Positions 33,561 through 41,614 of a stretch of 64,000 nucleotides of DNA are shown here, piece after piece (positions within the stretch are counted from its first letter, which is position 1; the number at the start of each line of letters is the position of its first letter). The notes under the pieces are model-generated. The model saw only the letters and a list, made by a program, of their open reading frames with translations. It ran no database searches and was not told the origin of the DNA. Both the position numbers and the translations under genes were made by a program. Source of the DNA: an uncultured Acetatifactor sp. (GTDB taxonomy: Bacteria; Bacillota; Clostridia; Lachnospirales; Lachnospiraceae); assembly GCA_934426825.1 (NCBI GenBank), contig CAKRYI010000006.1, positions 42,558 to 106,557 on the forward strand, read 5' to 3'.

Positions 33561-33983
33561 CTAAATAGGAGGCTCCCCGATGTCAAAATTATGGTATTTA
33601 TGCCATATCAGCTTAGATTTTTGGAGTTGCTTCATCGTATTGCTTATGTATTCCATTTCTTTTTCAATGGCTTCTTCCTGATCTTTAAGATACTTTAAAT
33701 ACTTTTGGTGCATAACCCGTTTTTTTGACAGATACTCTTTATTTTTACCAAAATCACCGGCACACGTTGGACACCTTTCATCCTTTGAGGATACCACTCC
33801 TCCACAAAATTCACATACAAACTCAAAATCCTTGTGAAAAGCATTCTTTTTGTACGAAATATAGCTGACCGGTTTATATTTCCTGCCCTGCGTGGACAAA
33901 TAAAATGCAAACGCAAATAGCAACAGCAAAAGAAACATTGCCGCATGACCAAAAACCCAAACAAATGCAATACCAAAACTCAT
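33561..33983 (-). CDS. Zinc-ribbon membrane protein
   Basis: 140 residues from the ATG at 33983 (MSFGIAFVWVFGHAAM); a TTG four codons earlier is less likely. An N-terminal membrane helix (MFLLLLLFAFAFYLST), then a zinc ribbon CEFCGG...CPTCAG, then a charged coiled-coil region (LKYLKDQEEAIEKEMEYIS). It is related in layout to the IS-truncated gene at 27744-28100, suggesting a duplicated family in this locus. The stop codon TAG uses two bases of IS copy 2; the original stop was TAA at the same codon. Function unknown; possibly tied to the Rhs modules. Confidence 0.65.
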   Translation of the reverse strand: MSFGIAFVWVFGHAAMFLLLLLFAFAFYLSTQGRKYKPVSYISYKKNAFHKDFEFVCEFCGGVVSSKDERCPTCAGDFGKNKEYLSKKRVMHQKYLKYLKDQEEAIEKEMEYISNTMKQLQKSKLIWHKYHNFDIGEPPI

Positions 33984-34075
33984 AACATCACCCAATTTCT
34001 CTCTTATCCGATGTAAAATTCAAGGGGTTATCCCTGACAAATTAATGCTTTAGCCGCATCTTCATGCACACCTTG

Positions 34076-34200
34076 TTACCAATAATCATACATTTTAATT
34101 TTGCCATCCTCTATCTTACGCCATGCTTTCTTAGCGTTATTTCCGGCAAAAACTGCCCGCACAACAGTGGAACAAAACTGCCCATGCGTAGCCAATCCCC
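34076..34200 (-). pseudogene. Possible gene remnant
   Basis: In the 430-bp gap upstream of the zinc-ribbon gene a short minus-strand frame reads T-H-G-Q-F-C-S-T-V-V-R-A-V-F-A-G, then AKKAWRKIEDGKIKMYDYW and a TAA. It looks like the end of a real protein but has no usable start. I do not recognise it. Confidence 0.25.
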
Positions 34201-34243
34201 TTTATATTATTTTAAAGAACAACCTGAAACGGGAATTTGTGCT

Positions 34244-34412
34244 GTCTCAAGTCAGTCTCAAAACCTCATCCCGAAAATGAGACTACGTTGAAACTGACTT
34301 GAGACTAATTTTCCCTAGTTCGCCACAAATTCTGATTTTATCACATTTTTAGCACTTCTTCCATTCTCATCAAGTGTCAAATCACGTGAGACTTTGTTGA
34401 GACTAACTTGAG
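34244..34412. repeat. Inverted and direct repeats downstream of the AlbA/HATPase pseudogene
   Basis: GTCTCAAGTCAGT (34244-34256) and ACTGACTTGAGAC (34293-34305) form a 13-bp perfect inverted repeat. A 25-bp stretch at 34279-34303 (GAGACTACGTTGA...) recurs at 34388-34412 with 21 of 25 bases the same. The block lies right after the pseudogene stop and could be an operator array, a mobile-element scar, or decayed coding repeats. Confidence 0.55.
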
Positions 34413-34421
34413 CCTGTCTCA

Positions 34422-35646
34422 TTACAGCATCCAGGTTGAAGCCTTTTTATTGTAAACCGCGCCTGTCACTTTTTTGATTTTCGCATAGTCTCTAAATACC
34501 GTTGCTCTCGATATATCCAGTTCTGCCATTACCTGTTCAACTGTTAAATGCAAATTCTGGCAAATCATGTTATAGATTTTTTGTTCTCTTTCAGATAATG
34601 TTTTCTGTTCCGTTGCTTCATCTGCAGCTACTTTATCTAATGGTATATTAATTCTAAACACATCATCTTCAATCAGTTCAGGCTTACCACCATCTGAATA
34701 CACTGGAGTATATTTATACAAATTTCTTACTCCTGATCCAATGGTGTCTGTTCTACCTATATTAGCAAAAAATTGCTGAATCAAAGGATTCTTCGGATAC
34801 GGAGTGAATTCGTCACTCATGATATTTCCATGGCGTCTAGGAATACACCAATTTTCTGTTCTCAGCCAATCCCTTTCTATAATAACTTTTGCTGGATATG
34901 CGCTTGAATAGTCTCTGTGAACAAGTATATTGCCTATAACCTCTCTTGAGATAATCCCTCTGATGCTCGTATTAATATTGTTAATTAAACAAAATTTATC
35001 TGATGTATGCTTTGCAACAAATTCCATTAAAAGCTCATATGCTTCTATCAAATTCGTTGTTACCTGTAATCTATCATCATACCGATCCAGATTTTCAACT
35101 CTATATATTGCATCGGTAATATATCCTGGGCAACAGGATCTGATTACATCATCCTTACCAAACAACAATACGCCAGCAAGATTATACCCCCGAACACCTG
35201 ATGAAAAATCCTTTTCCCACAGTCCCGCACTTTTCAAAATTTCATCATCTGACATTGTAAGCCACTGATGATCAGGATTCTTGCTTTTAGCCAAGTTTCT
35301 TATTTTATCCATCAAATCAATACGAAGATCATCCTTTGTAACATATGGAAAAATCTTATGTTCTGCATATGTGTTACTTTTTCTGTTATATATATTCTGT
35401 AACTGGATAGGAGAATCGGTAATATCCATATCGCCGTCTTCATTTCTATCATATATTCTATTAATACATTTTTCAACAGTAGATGTTGGTGGCACATACA
35501 CCCATAATAATATAGCCGCCATATCTGTTAGAAAACGAGCATACCGTTTCGTATACATCTTCCTGTATTCCATACTGGCATGTCTTGTACTCTATTGTTA
35601 TTTTTTCATCATTTGAAAGTAAACCTCTCATTAATTCAGTTGTCAT
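34422..35646 (-). pseudogene. AlbA_2/HATPase-type putative DNA-binding protein, internal deletion and frameshift
   Basis: The true start is an ATG at 35646 with GGAGGTG upstream: MTTELMRGLLSNDEKITIEY with CSFSNRYGGYIIMGV, the start of an AlbA_2 domain, which hits a stop in that frame. The rest continues in another frame from YVPPTSTVEKCINRIYDRNE (end of AlbA_2), through DKIRNLAKSKNPDHQWLTMS and TIGSGVRNLYKYTPVYSDG (HATPase_c_4), to a C-terminal HTH, LTVEQVMAELDISRATVFRD. Intact relatives, as I recall them, have about 50 more residues between GYIIMGV and YVPP, so a deletion removed part of AlbA_2 and broke the frame. Such proteins are transcriptional or RNA-linked regulators often called RecG-like. 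Confidence 0.75.
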
Positions 35647-35684
35647 TTATTCACCTCCACTTTGGGTTTTTATAGAATAAACCG

Positions 35685-38414
35685 TCATCCAACCGCCTTA
35701 TCCAACACTTCCATAATCTTTTCCTTCTCGCCACTACCGTTAGTCCTAAATCTCAATAACGGGATTTCATACAGCTCCATTATGTGATTTTTCAACACAT
35801 CTCTTGAAGCCTGCACCGAATCCCCTTTATGGTATTCATATCCATCTACTTCAATCGCCAGCACAGGCTTTTTACCAATTCTGTTATAAATCAGGAAATC
35901 TAAATGTGTTGCGGGGTTCATTGCATACCGGCATTCCTGCTCATTCAGCAGTTCCGGATTTTTAATCAACATATTCAACGGGAAATGGCAAACAACATCC
36001 AAACTCGAATATTTGTTATTAGCAATAATTTCCTCTATCAATGAATACATCAAATTCTCCGAATCATATTCCGATACCTTTTTATGCTTCCGCAAGTATG
36101 CAATTCTTTCCTCGGTATATTGCTTGTAAAGGTAATCAAAAATGGAATAAATCCTGCTTTCAACAACTTCAAAATTATTATATTGAATGTAATCTATCAA
36201 ATCTGTTATATTGCGTTCCTTCGATTGCTCATTCCCGGTTACAACCAGCATCAATTTCTTTTTTGCCCGCGAAACGGCAACATTTATTAAATACGGATCA
36301 TCTGCGAAGTCGGATATCTCATCATCCACAGTGGATATAATAATATTATCCTTCTCCTTGCCCTGAAATTTATGTACTGTAGCAGCATCAATTTCCGTTA
36401 TCTCTCTGCTCAACGCTTCCACCTGATTTTTATACGGCGCAATAATACCGGTTTCTTTCGGATTGGAAACATATTTAGGTATAATCTCATTTTTAATAAC
36501 ATCTATCTGACGCTGACTATAGTGGTTGCGTTCGTGATTTCCCGCAACCGTTTTTACCACCGATAAGACATCCGCTTCCCCATTATCCTTTGTCATGATA
36601 ATCAATTCACCACGATAAAATTTCTGGTTGCAAAAATTAATGATTTTCGGGTGGCATCTGTAGTGTTCACGCAACAATGTTTGTGTCACATTCGGCATAA
36701 CATCCAAAACGGATTGTAAAAAGCTCTTTGTATACCGGTATCCTTCATTCACCTTAAAGCTGTCAAATATAGCTGCTGCTTTGGCCTTTACATCATCCGT
36801 AACAACATTGGGGAGCTGCTTTGTATCTCCTACAATAACAACATTTCTTGCGCAGGAAAGTGCCAATGCCCCGGTTGCAATATCTACCTGGGATGCCTCA
36901 TCCATGATAAGATAATCATACACCACATCTGAATTCAGGCTATTTCTTGAGGAAAATGTTGTACTTAATATAACAGGATACTCCGCCAAAACATCATACG
37001 GTTCCTTCCACAAATTATCTTCACTAAATATTTTTCGACTGTTGTTTCTTTCATATTTTCTTGCCAGCTTGTCTTTTAACACAATCATTGACTGATTGCA
37101 CAAATCATCAAGCAAATCCTTATTAACGCCGTTCAAATACTCTTCAATATCTGTAATCTTCTCAGACAACTCTGACCTCTTCGCACTATAGTACATAGCC
37201 TGAAAAGTTGTAATTATCTTTGAAATGTCCTGCTTATAGAGATTCCAGTCGGTTACTCCATACTTTAAGAAACCCTTTATTTTAAACCAAAATCCTACTT
37301 TCTTTTTCACTTCTGAAATGAATTGGCACTCCTGCCACAATACCATCCACTGGTTTGACGATAGTTTTTTTCTAAATTTTATATTGTTTGTATCAACATC
37401 TGATTCTTCAACATATTTATTAAAATATTCCTGTTCCGTAACCAGTTGCGAAAGTTCCTGTCTTAAGCATGCCAGCTTCTCCTGCTTGTCAAAAACAGTT
37501 TTTAGCTGAATGGATTGTTCTACTATTCTATTATGTAAATAATTCGGATGTTCATTTGTTTTCCAAAGTGAAAAATCCGGATAGTTTGCATCCTGATGCT
37601 CAACAAATATTTTTTTGTTCTTAGAACTTCCTAATGTCGCAGCAATAAAACCCAGATTATACTTAGGCGATGATAATTTTTCATATACATTTTCCGTTGC
37701 TGAATTATTATTAGATACTATCTGTACCGTTTTCCCTTGTAGCAATATGTTTGCAATAATATTTAATATCGTCTGTGTCTTGCCTGTTCCGGGTGGTCCC
37801 TGTATCACACTTATCTGATTTTCCATGGCATTTTTCACAGCCTTATACTGACTGTTATTGCATCCAAAAGGAAAAATGGGAATATATTCGCACCACCTTC
37901 TACCACCCTGCACCGAAGACGGATTCAAATACTTAGCCAACGCTACATCGTTGCCTACAAAAGAGATTTCGTCAAACCTCTTAGACAATAGTTTCTCACC
38001 GGTTTCTTCATTCTTAATATTACTCAAACCAGCAATTTGCTTTATATATTCAAATACATTTGCTGACTGCCTTTCACTAAGGCAGGATTCAACAATATCT
38101 AAATCCCTTTGCCGATAATCTCTTTCACTGCCATCACCAAAACAAATATGCCAATAAGCATCGTATCCATTTCTAAATACATATATCGCCTCTATATCAA
38201 AAAACTCCCGTCCTTCTCTACTAATACGATACATATTGGGGTTTAAAACTTTCGGTTCAGTTAATTTTTCCACATTCGGATATGCATAGGAATATGTTTT
38301 TCCGTTATTGAATTTCACATCCCATTTTTGGGTATTTCTATTGTACACACATGACATTATTTCAGATGTTTTTATTTCATCCTTGATAATAACCATATAA
38401 TATTTTGTATTCAT
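35685..38414 (-). CDS. SF1 (UPF1-like) helicase with C-terminal PD-(D/E)XK/Vsr-like nuclease domain
   Basis: 909 residues from the ATG at 38414 (GAGG five bases upstream). An N-terminal region of about 190 residues has no known domain. The helicase follows: Walker A QGPPGTGKTQTILN, Walker B/motif II YLIMDEASQVDIATG, GDTKQLPNV (motif III), LREHYRCHPKIINFC (motif IV) and VHKFQGKEKDNIIISTV with NVAVSRAKKKL (motifs V/VI). The last 120 residues contain THLDFLIYNRIGKKPVLAIE and VDGYEYHKG: D...ExD, a Vsr/DUF2726-like nuclease core. SF1 helicase-nuclease fusions of this sort are frequent in defence islands, but I cannot assign a named system. Neighbours are accessory genes. Confidence 0.85.
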   Translation of the reverse strand: MNTKYYMVIIKDEIKTSEIMSCVYNRNTQKWDVKFNNGKTYSYAYPNVEKLTEPKVLNPNMYRISREGREFFDIEAIYVFRNGYDAYWHICFGDGSERDYRQRDLDIVESCLSERQSANVFEYIKQIAGLSNIKNEETGEKLLSKRFDEISFVGNDVALAKYLNPSSVQGGRRWCEYIPIFPFGCNNSQYKAVKNAMENQISVIQGPPGTGKTQTILNIIANILLQGKTVQIVSNNNSATENVYEKLSSPKYNLGFIAATLGSSKNKKIFVEHQDANYPDFSLWKTNEHPNYLHNRIVEQSIQLKTVFDKQEKLACLRQELSQLVTEQEYFNKYVEESDVDTNNIKFRKKLSSNQWMVLWQECQFISEVKKKVGFWFKIKGFLKYGVTDWNLYKQDISKIITTFQAMYYSAKRSELSEKITDIEEYLNGVNKDLLDDLCNQSMIVLKDKLARKYERNNSRKIFSEDNLWKEPYDVLAEYPVILSTTFSSRNSLNSDVVYDYLIMDEASQVDIATGALALSCARNVVIVGDTKQLPNVVTDDVKAKAAAIFDSFKVNEGYRYTKSFLQSVLDVMPNVTQTLLREHYRCHPKIINFCNQKFYRGELIIMTKDNGEADVLSVVKTVAGNHERNHYSQRQIDVIKNEIIPKYVSNPKETGIIAPYKNQVEALSREITEIDAATVHKFQGKEKDNIIISTVDDEISDFADDPYLINVAVSRAKKKLMLVVTGNEQSKERNITDLIDYIQYNNFEVVESRIYSIFDYLYKQYTEERIAYLRKHKKVSEYDSENLMYSLIEEIIANNKYSSLDVVCHFPLNMLIKNPELLNEQECRYAMNPATHLDFLIYNRIGKKPVLAIEVDGYEYHKGDSVQASRDVLKNHIMELYEIPLLRFRTNGSGEKEKIMEVLDKAVG

Positions 38415-38679
38415 CAAATCCTCACTACTTCTTAATCCTATGCTTGTTTACACCAACTTCATTTCGTCTTTCATCTTCACGAATCCATATTTTTTCACTT
38501 TATTATTCTACATTGGCAACTTATAAACAAAATATATTTTTCTTAGAATACCACAATATGCTCCACCTTTCAACGAATCATCGTATTTACTTGCAAGCAT
38601 CCCTTTTCATCATGATTTTACACAAGAGTTTTTGCAGTTGTAATGAAAATGCGAGCGATATAGATATTGCAACAAAATT

Positions 38680-38723
38680 CCCACTTATGTTTTCTGCCAA
38701 CCACCGGCAATAACATAAGTGGG
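38680..38723 (-). terminator. Terminator after the PocR chemoreceptor gene
   Basis: A 12-bp perfect stem CCCACTTATGTT/AACATAAGTGGG with an inner TGCC/GGCA pairing, 23 bp past the receptor stop on the minus strand, then AATTTTG. The gap from here to the helicase start (38415-38679) shows no gene; it should hold the helicase promoter. Confidence 0.7.
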
Positions 38724-38746
38724 AATGTCATATTTCCATCCAAATT

Positions 38747-39532
38747 CTATTTTACCTGCTGTGCATTTACAAGCTCATGAATTACATCTGCAATCTGTGC
38801 CACCGTCTCCGAAATTTCACCGTTTAATACACTGCTGTCTCTGGAAAGATTCTCTACCTGATTGGCAACAATGGTAAATCCGCGTCCCGCTTCTCCTGCA
38901 CGGGCAGCCTCAATACTCGCATTTAACGCAAGGATTTTCTGCTTCTTCTGGATTCGATTCAACTGGTCTACATTCGTCTCAATCTTCGTAACAAGGGTTT
39001 CACAGCTAGAAATTCCGTTTGTCAGGTTTTTCAAAAGATTGTTACGATACTTTTCATTGTAGCCTGCCTGAATACAGTTATTTAAGGCATCTCCTAAAAG
39101 GTATGCCGCCGCACGGATACCCTCTTCCGTTCGTACATTTACCTGCTTCAATGCGGCTATGTACTCATCTTCATTAATTTCCAGTTCTCTTGCAACCCCG
39201 CGGAATTTTTCTTCATCCGGATTCTCCGGGAGTACCTGTCCGCCAATCACTGCGCCGAGTTTTTCACCATTTAACATCAAATCAATGCTAAAATCAATCA
39301 AGCCGGCATGGCAGTAATAAACGCCGTTGCATTCCCTGTCGCACTTTTCACAGCGCTTTTTCCCCTCTGGGCTCTGGCGCGTGTATTTCATACAGAAATC
39401 CGTAAAGTTATAGCAATCGGACAAATAGCTGCCATCCGTATCAACCGCAACCGTCGCCAGTCCGGTTGCCTTTGCCCAGTTCTGCATAATCTCGTTAAAT
39501 TTATTCATGTCGGTGAAATCTTGTATTCTCAT
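38747..39532 (-). CDS. Soluble PocR-domain chemoreceptor with minimal MCP hairpin
   Basis: 261 residues, no membrane segment. Residues 1-160 are a PocR sensory domain: MRIQDFTDMNKFNEIMQNWA, the Cys cluster CMKYTRQSPEGKKRCEKCDR, ECNGVYYCHAGLIDFSIDLM, and GEKLGAVIGGQVLPENPDE. Residues about 170-255 are a very short MCP signalling tip, QKKQKILALNASIEAARAGE then AGRGFTIVANQVENLSRDSS. It has no methylation helices of normal length, so adaptation would be limited. Probably a cytoplasmic input to CheA. A sigma-D-like sequence sits upstream, consistent with motility control. Confidence 0.88.
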   Translation of the reverse strand: MRIQDFTDMNKFNEIMQNWAKATGLATVAVDTDGSYLSDCYNFTDFCMKYTRQSPEGKKRCEKCDRECNGVYYCHAGLIDFSIDLMLNGEKLGAVIGGQVLPENPDEEKFRGVARELEINEDEYIAALKQVNVRTEEGIRAAAYLLGDALNNCIQAGYNEKYRNNLLKNLTNGISSCETLVTKIETNVDQLNRIQKKQKILALNASIEAARAGEAGRGFTIVANQVENLSRDSSVLNGEISETVAQIADVIHELVNAQQVK

Positions 39533-39563
39533 ATCTGTTCTCCTTTGGCAGCCAGCCCGTGCT

Positions 39564-39589
39564 ATATCGTAAAACTGTCTGAATATTTA
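39564..39589 (-). promoter_or_regulatory. Sigma-D-like promoter of the PocR chemoreceptor
   Basis: On the minus strand TAAA (39586-39589), 14 bases, then TACGATAT (39564-39571), against TAAA-N15-GCCGATAA. The spacing is one short and two or three -10 bases differ, so this is weaker than the flagellar promoters, but it is about 30 bp before the ATG of a chemotaxis gene. Confidence 0.45.
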
Positions 39590-39673
39590 CTTTTATTTTA
39601 GCACATGTCAGGCAATATGTCTACAGATTTCAAGGTGAACATGCTATTTCAGGCTCTTTTTTTGACTGTTTTA

Positions 39674-40810
39674 TCAATGTGAACTTGCTATTTCCGATGT
39701 TGCATCTCGGTACTGCCAGTTTGCGAATCCACAGTTCTGCGCCGACTGATACAGCGGCAGAATAACCGACTGCAACTCTCCCGCAAACTCCGAAAATTCC
39801 AGTCCCTGTCTGTATACACGGTACCGGATTTCATCATTGTTGATATGCTCTTTTGCACACTTTTCAAATTCCCTGTGAACCGCATCGTATTGCCACAGCA
39901 GGCGGTATGACTGAAATTCCTGTTTTGCAAGCCTGTCAAAGTAAATGTCCCAATCAGGCAGATTGTTGCTTTTGGAGCTGTTAATGCTTTTTGTGGTAGG
40001 GCTTAAATTCCACATTTCGTCATGTGCCACATACGACCATGGCACGAAATGATCGATGGAAATATCCTGTTCGGTTAAAAGCCGGTTGCTGTATATGTCA
40101 CGCACTTCTTCCATTGAAAGTATCAATTTCCAGTATTTCTTAACTTTTTCCAGTTTCCGCTCTAACGGAGGATAGAGTTTGTCAGCGATTCCCGGAACAC
40201 TGGGGTTTCTTTTTTGTATGTACCGAATCATATGATATTCCAGCCAGCCTCGGACAATCTCCTGATTCCTGATAATGTATTCCGCCCAGTCCTTCTGTAT
40301 TGTTATTTGCGTAGAAAGACCTTTTCGATCAACAAAATGATATATCAGGTGGTCTTGCCGGTTAAATTTACACATCAACTCTTTTGTGGACACACTCCAC
40401 TCCCTGCTCTTTAGTTCCGGCATGAAAGGTGCCTGCAGGCGATAGGGAACATGGAGTGTCAACGCTTTCTTTTTACCGATAATCTCTTTATCCTCTGTAT
40501 TTTTGAGGAAATCAAGGAGCACCGGTTTCTTTTCACAGGATTTCAAATGGGGGTACTGTTGTTTAATATAATGAACAAGCCTTTCCAATGTATCTTTGGG
40601 ACCAAGATTCAGATGGTATTCTGTCACCATGTACCACGCATCCGCAATCATCTCATCCACCAGTTCTTCGTAAGTTATAATACTTTTCCCTTCCCCGGTC
40701 AGCTTCGTCACAATCGCCTGAAACCAGAAAAATTTGTAACACTCGGTGGTGTTGTCAAACAAGCGTCCAAGATATTCTATATGCAGTTCGTCGGAATAGG
40801 GTAATTGCAT
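39674..40810 (-). CDS. HNH endonuclease-domain protein
   Basis: 378 residues. The C-terminal half has the HNH beta-beta-alpha metal core: QDISIDHFVPWSYVAHDEMW followed by NLSPTTKSINSSKSNNLPDW, giving the H...N...N series. The N-terminal 250 residues are of no family I know (LPYSDELHIEYLGRLFDNTT). No methylase or specificity gene is adjacent, so a simple restriction-modification role is not supported. It sits between a chemoreceptor and an L7/L12-like protein in an accessory region, and a defence or mobile-element role is possible. GAGGAGCCTCCT precedes the ATG. Confidence 0.8.
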   Translation of the reverse strand: MQLPYSDELHIEYLGRLFDNTTECYKFFWFQAIVTKLTGEGKSIITYEELVDEMIADAWYMVTEYHLNLGPKDTLERLVHYIKQQYPHLKSCEKKPVLLDFLKNTEDKEIIGKKKALTLHVPYRLQAPFMPELKSREWSVSTKELMCKFNRQDHLIYHFVDRKGLSTQITIQKDWAEYIIRNQEIVRGWLEYHMIRYIQKRNPSVPGIADKLYPPLERKLEKVKKYWKLILSMEEVRDIYSNRLLTEQDISIDHFVPWSYVAHDEMWNLSPTTKSINSSKSNNLPDWDIYFDRLAKQEFQSYRLLWQYDAVHREFEKCAKEHINNDEIRYRVYRQGLEFSEFAGELQSVILPLYQSAQNCGFANWQYRDATSEIASSH

Positions 40811-40836
40811 AGGAGGCTCCTCTCGATCGTCTATCT

Positions 40837-40867
40837 AAAAAAGGACTACGGCATTTCCGCAATCCTT
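40837..40867 (-). terminator. Terminator after the zinc-ribbon/L7-L12-like gene
   Basis: On the minus strand AAGGATTGCGG pairs with CCGTAGTCCTT (9 Watson-Crick and 2 G-U/mismatch positions) around a short loop and is followed by six Ts. It lies 27 bp after the gene's stop and before the HNH ribosome binding site. Confidence 0.7.
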
Positions 40868-40893
40868 TTCTATGTTTTTGCACAAAGCAGTCT

Positions 40894-41427
40894 TTACCAT
40901 TTATGTCCGCAGGTTTTACACTCCATTGTTTTTCCAAGGTTACCTTTTGCAAGACTAAGCACACCTGAAATAAGTCCGGACTTTTGAGCCGGAAGTTTTG
41001 CTATGTTTGCAGATTGACATGCCGGACACTTCGGACGTCTCGACGCCGTATCAGCCACGATATCCTTTTTAACATGCGCCGGTAAATCTTCTTCAACAGA
41101 TACCGTACCACCTAATTCCACTAATTTGCTTTTTAAGTTCTGCGCGTCCTCATATGTCAATCCGCTAGTGATGGTTTGCGGCAGTGTCTCAACCATATTC
41201 TTAGACTCCGCCAAACCGCACCCGGAAGCCTCACGGACAATTCGGATGGTCTCATATTTTCCATCGTTTGTTACCTGTTTCAGTATCAGTTTATATAGCT
41301 TTTCGGAACTCCCGCTTTCAGAATTTCCGTTTACGCCGGATTGCTCCAGCGGATAACCACAATGAATACATGTCGCAGATTTCTCCGTTATTTCCTGCCC
41401 GCATGCAGGACATTTCATAAGTGCCAT
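40894..41427 (-). CDS. Double zinc-ribbon protein with a ribosomal L7/L12 C-terminal-like domain
   Basis: 177 residues from the ATG at 41427 (GGAGGAAGG upstream); longer readings lack a site. Three parts: a zinc ribbon CPACGQEITEKSATCIHCG (4-25), a middle domain YKLILKQVTNDGKYETIRIV then REASGCGLAESKNMVETLPQ and DAQNLKSKLVELGGTVSVEE, and a second Cys pair set CPACQSANI...CKTCGHKW. The middle segment follows the L7/L12 C-terminal pattern (VIKxVRxxTGLGLKEAKxLV...AExxKxxLExxGAxVEV), the domain that binds translation GTPases. This may be a factor that docks on EF-G/EF-Tu-like GTPases, or an unrelated use of the fold. Single gene with its own terminator. Confidence 0.75.
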   Translation of the reverse strand: MALMKCPACGQEITEKSATCIHCGYPLEQSGVNGNSESGSSEKLYKLILKQVTNDGKYETIRIVREASGCGLAESKNMVETLPQTITSGLTYEDAQNLKSKLVELGGTVSVEEDLPAHVKKDIVADTASRRPKCPACQSANIAKLPAQKSGLISGVLSLAKGNLGKTMECKTCGHKW

Positions 41428-41614
41428 GATACCCTTCCTCCTACCGTTTTTCATTTCAGAATGTATCTGCCGATTCCTTTCGGAAATCATCCTGTGTAGA
41501 ATTAGCAAACACTACATTAATATGTCTAAAGCTACTTTATCATGTTTTATCACATTTTTCAACATTGTATTTGATTGTGCGTTTCATGTGCTGCATTCTT
41601 CACCATTTTTAATT

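Larger units (their letters stand above)
31917..33562 (-). mobile_element. IS5-like insertion sequence, copy 2 (1646 bp)
   Basis: Same length and same 16-bp inverted repeats as copy 1, and the same orientation. It is flanked by AAAT on both sides, a probable 4-bp target duplication, which marks this as a clean insertion. It landed at the stop codon of the upstream zinc-ribbon gene: removing the IS and one AAAT restores ATT-TAA, while the present junction gives ATT-TAG, so that protein is unchanged. Confidence 0.93.

Noticed and set aside
34240..34415. CRISPR-like array
   Set aside because: Only two imperfect 25-bp copies with one 84-bp spacing plus an inverted repeat; no regular repeat-spacer pattern and no cas genes.
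34422..35573. Reading the AlbA/HATPase gene from the ATG at 35573
   Set aside because: Its first 25 residues do not match the family and lie out of frame with the genuine start at 35646; treated as a pseudogene.
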